This document shows positions 15,480-16,261 of a stretch of 16,261 bases of DNA, in pieces (position 1 is the stretch's first letter; each line of letters starts with the position of its first letter). The position numbers and the translations under genes are program-made. The notes below the pieces were generated by a model. It did no database searches and was not told where the DNA came from. It was given only the letters and a program-made list of their open reading frames with translations. The DNA comes from Candidatus Pelagibacterales bacterium (GTDB taxonomy: Bacteria; Pseudomonadota; Alphaproteobacteria; Pelagibacterales; AG-422-B15), in NCBI GenBank assembly GCA_016777745.1, contig JADHQX010000015.1, forward strand, positions 1-16,261, written 5' to 3'.

Positions 15480-15493
15480 ATGCAAGGTTGCAT
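15480..15493. promoter_or_regulatory. Palindromic candidate operator in the proV/proW divergent spacer
   Basis: ATGCAA (15480-15485) and TTGCAT (15488-15493) form a perfect inverted repeat around GG. It lies almost centrally between the outward-facing TATAAT elements of proV and proW and covers the -35 position of both. This is the layout expected for one regulator controlling both halves of a transporter. No regulator gene is in the window, so the protein is unknown. Confidence 0.55.
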
Positions 15494-15503
15494 TTAATTA
15501 ATT

Positions 15504-15509
15504 TATAAT
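15504..15509 (+). promoter_or_regulatory. Candidate -10 (TATAAT) of proW
   Basis: A perfect TATAAT on the plus strand lies 39 bases before the proW ATG at 15549. The -35 position (15481-15486, TGCAAG) overlaps the palindrome and is a poor match to consensus, suggesting activator control or an operator over the -35. Confidence 0.5.
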
Positions 15510-15548
15510 TGATAATAATCACATGCTTATAAACAACTCTTACTCGCA

Positions 15549-16261
15549 ATGGCACTTTTAAATAACACAATAACTAAGGTATCAAATTCGAGTTACTATA
15601 GGTTTCTGCTTCCTATTCTTATTTTTGTTGCATTTGCCCTCTCAATTTACTTATCTATTCAAAGTGAAGAAAAATCAGTTTTTCCAGAATTTGCAACTGA
15701 TGCATTCACTTTTACAGCCTGGATAAATGCTGGAGAAGACTATTTAAAAGATCACTACAAATGGATTACAAGATTAGTTGCAAGCTATGTAAAACTTGGT
15801 TATTACGGATTTGAAGACTTTCTTTTAGACTCTTCTTGGGTATTTATTGCAGCTCTTATGATTATACCTGCATTCAAGGTTGGAGGATTAAAGCTAGCTA
15901 TATTATTTACATTTGGAATTTATTTTTGGGGTGCTGTAGATATGTGGGAACCTGCTATGGAGTCTATGGCTTTAATGAGTTTGTCAGTCTTACTTTCAGT
16001 AATTGTTGGAGTTTTTTTTGGAGTACTCTCTTCACAGAGCGATAGGTTTGAGTCATTTTTAAAACCATTTTTAGATACGATGCAAGTTATGCCGGCATTT
16101 GTTTATCTTATCCCGGCAATGTTTTTCTTTGGTATAGGTGCAGCTCCAGCAATATTAGCAACTATGATTTATTCAATGCCTCCAATTATTCGCTTAACTA
16201 ATTTGGGTATTCGCCAGGTACCGAATGAAACAATCGAAACAGCCGTATCATTTGGCTCATC
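15549..16261 (+). CDS. proW: Glycine betaine/proline betaine ABC transporter permease, 3' end beyond window
   Basis: The frame from ATG 15549 stays open to the window edge (237 codons). It begins MALLNNTITKVSNSSYYRF. The N-terminal part has a hydrophobic segment (about residues 19-36), a soluble stretch, then several membrane segments. The permease core reads DTMQVMPAFVYLIPAMFFFG, followed by MPPIIRLTNLGIRQVP, the EAA-type loop typical of ProW, where the ATPase docks. This is an unmistakable betaine-type permease. The divergent partner ATPase ProV is 100 bases away. A periplasmic binding protein (ProX) is not in the window and may follow. No Shine-Dalgarno is visible before the ATG. Confidence 0.92.
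   Translation, partial: MALLNNTITKVSNSSYYRFLLPILIFVAFALSIYLSIQSEEKSVFPEFATDAFTFTAWINAGEDYLKDHYKWITRLVASYVKLGYYGFEDFLLDSSWVFIAALMIIPAFKVGGLKLAILFTFGIYFWGAVDMWEPAMESMALMSLSVLLSVIVGVFFGVLSSQSDRFESFLKPFLDTMQVMPAFVYLIPAMFFFGIGAAPAILATMIYSMPPIIRLTNLGIRQVPNETIETAVSFGS

Noticed and set aside
1..16261. tRNA, rRNA, CRISPR, insertion sequence or prophage features
   Set aside because: No spaced direct repeats, transposase or integrase frames, or cloverleaf patterns were seen. Gaps are too short for most of these.

Overview
The window is a gene-dense, AT-rich stretch of bacterial chromosome. Sample 60-base lines counted by hand run about 27-33% GC. Genes abut or overlap by a few bases and no gap exceeds 163 bases. 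No RNA gene, CRISPR array, insertion sequence or transcription regulator was seen. The tight packing, low GC, MatB of alphaproteobacterial type and the ProV/ProW and carnitine genes suggest a streamlined marine alphaproteobacterium (SAR11- or HIMB59-like). That placement is inference.

Layout. (1) Bases 1-156 hold the 3' end of a plus-strand gene, probably a ProV-type ATPase of a betaine ABC transporter. (2) A minus-strand operon (3157 down to 158) carries a dehydrocarnitine-cleaving BKACE enzyme, carnitine 3-dehydrogenase and a gamma-butyrobetaine hydroxylase-like dioxygenase: a route from gamma-butyrobetaine through carnitine to betainyl-CoA plus acetoacetate. (3) A divergent plus-strand operon (3321-6570) carries a DMSP-lyase-like cupin lacking the catalytic tyrosine, an enolase-superfamily dehydratase and a MatB malonyl-CoA synthetase. 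(4) Converging on it is a six-gene minus-strand operon (13368 down to 6567): iron-type alcohol dehydrogenase, aldehyde dehydrogenase, a second enolase-superfamily enzyme, an amidase-signature hydrolase, a beta-lactamase-fold serine hydrolase and a VOC protein. The second enolase-superfamily gene has about 45-55% GC and looks horizontally acquired. (5) A plus-strand EamA/DMT transporter (13476-14399) is divergent from that operon. (6) A betaine-type ABC transporter is split into divergent proV (minus) and proW (plus, cut by the window edge). Their shared 100-base spacer holds a palindrome with a perfect TATAAT facing out on each side.

How the genes may work together: betaine-type transporters at both ends import quaternary amines or similar zwitterions, and region 2 degrades the carnitine class. 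Regions 3 and 4 look like one or two uncharacterised catabolic modules. Hydrolases would release an acid or alcohol, enolase-superfamily enzymes would dehydrate or racemise it, the two dehydrogenases would oxidise it, and MatB would activate a malonate-type product. The substrate cannot be read from sequence. The best leads for new biology are the cupin-enolase-MatB module, the foreign enolase-superfamily gene with an altered active site, and the palindrome-centred divergent proV/proW control region.
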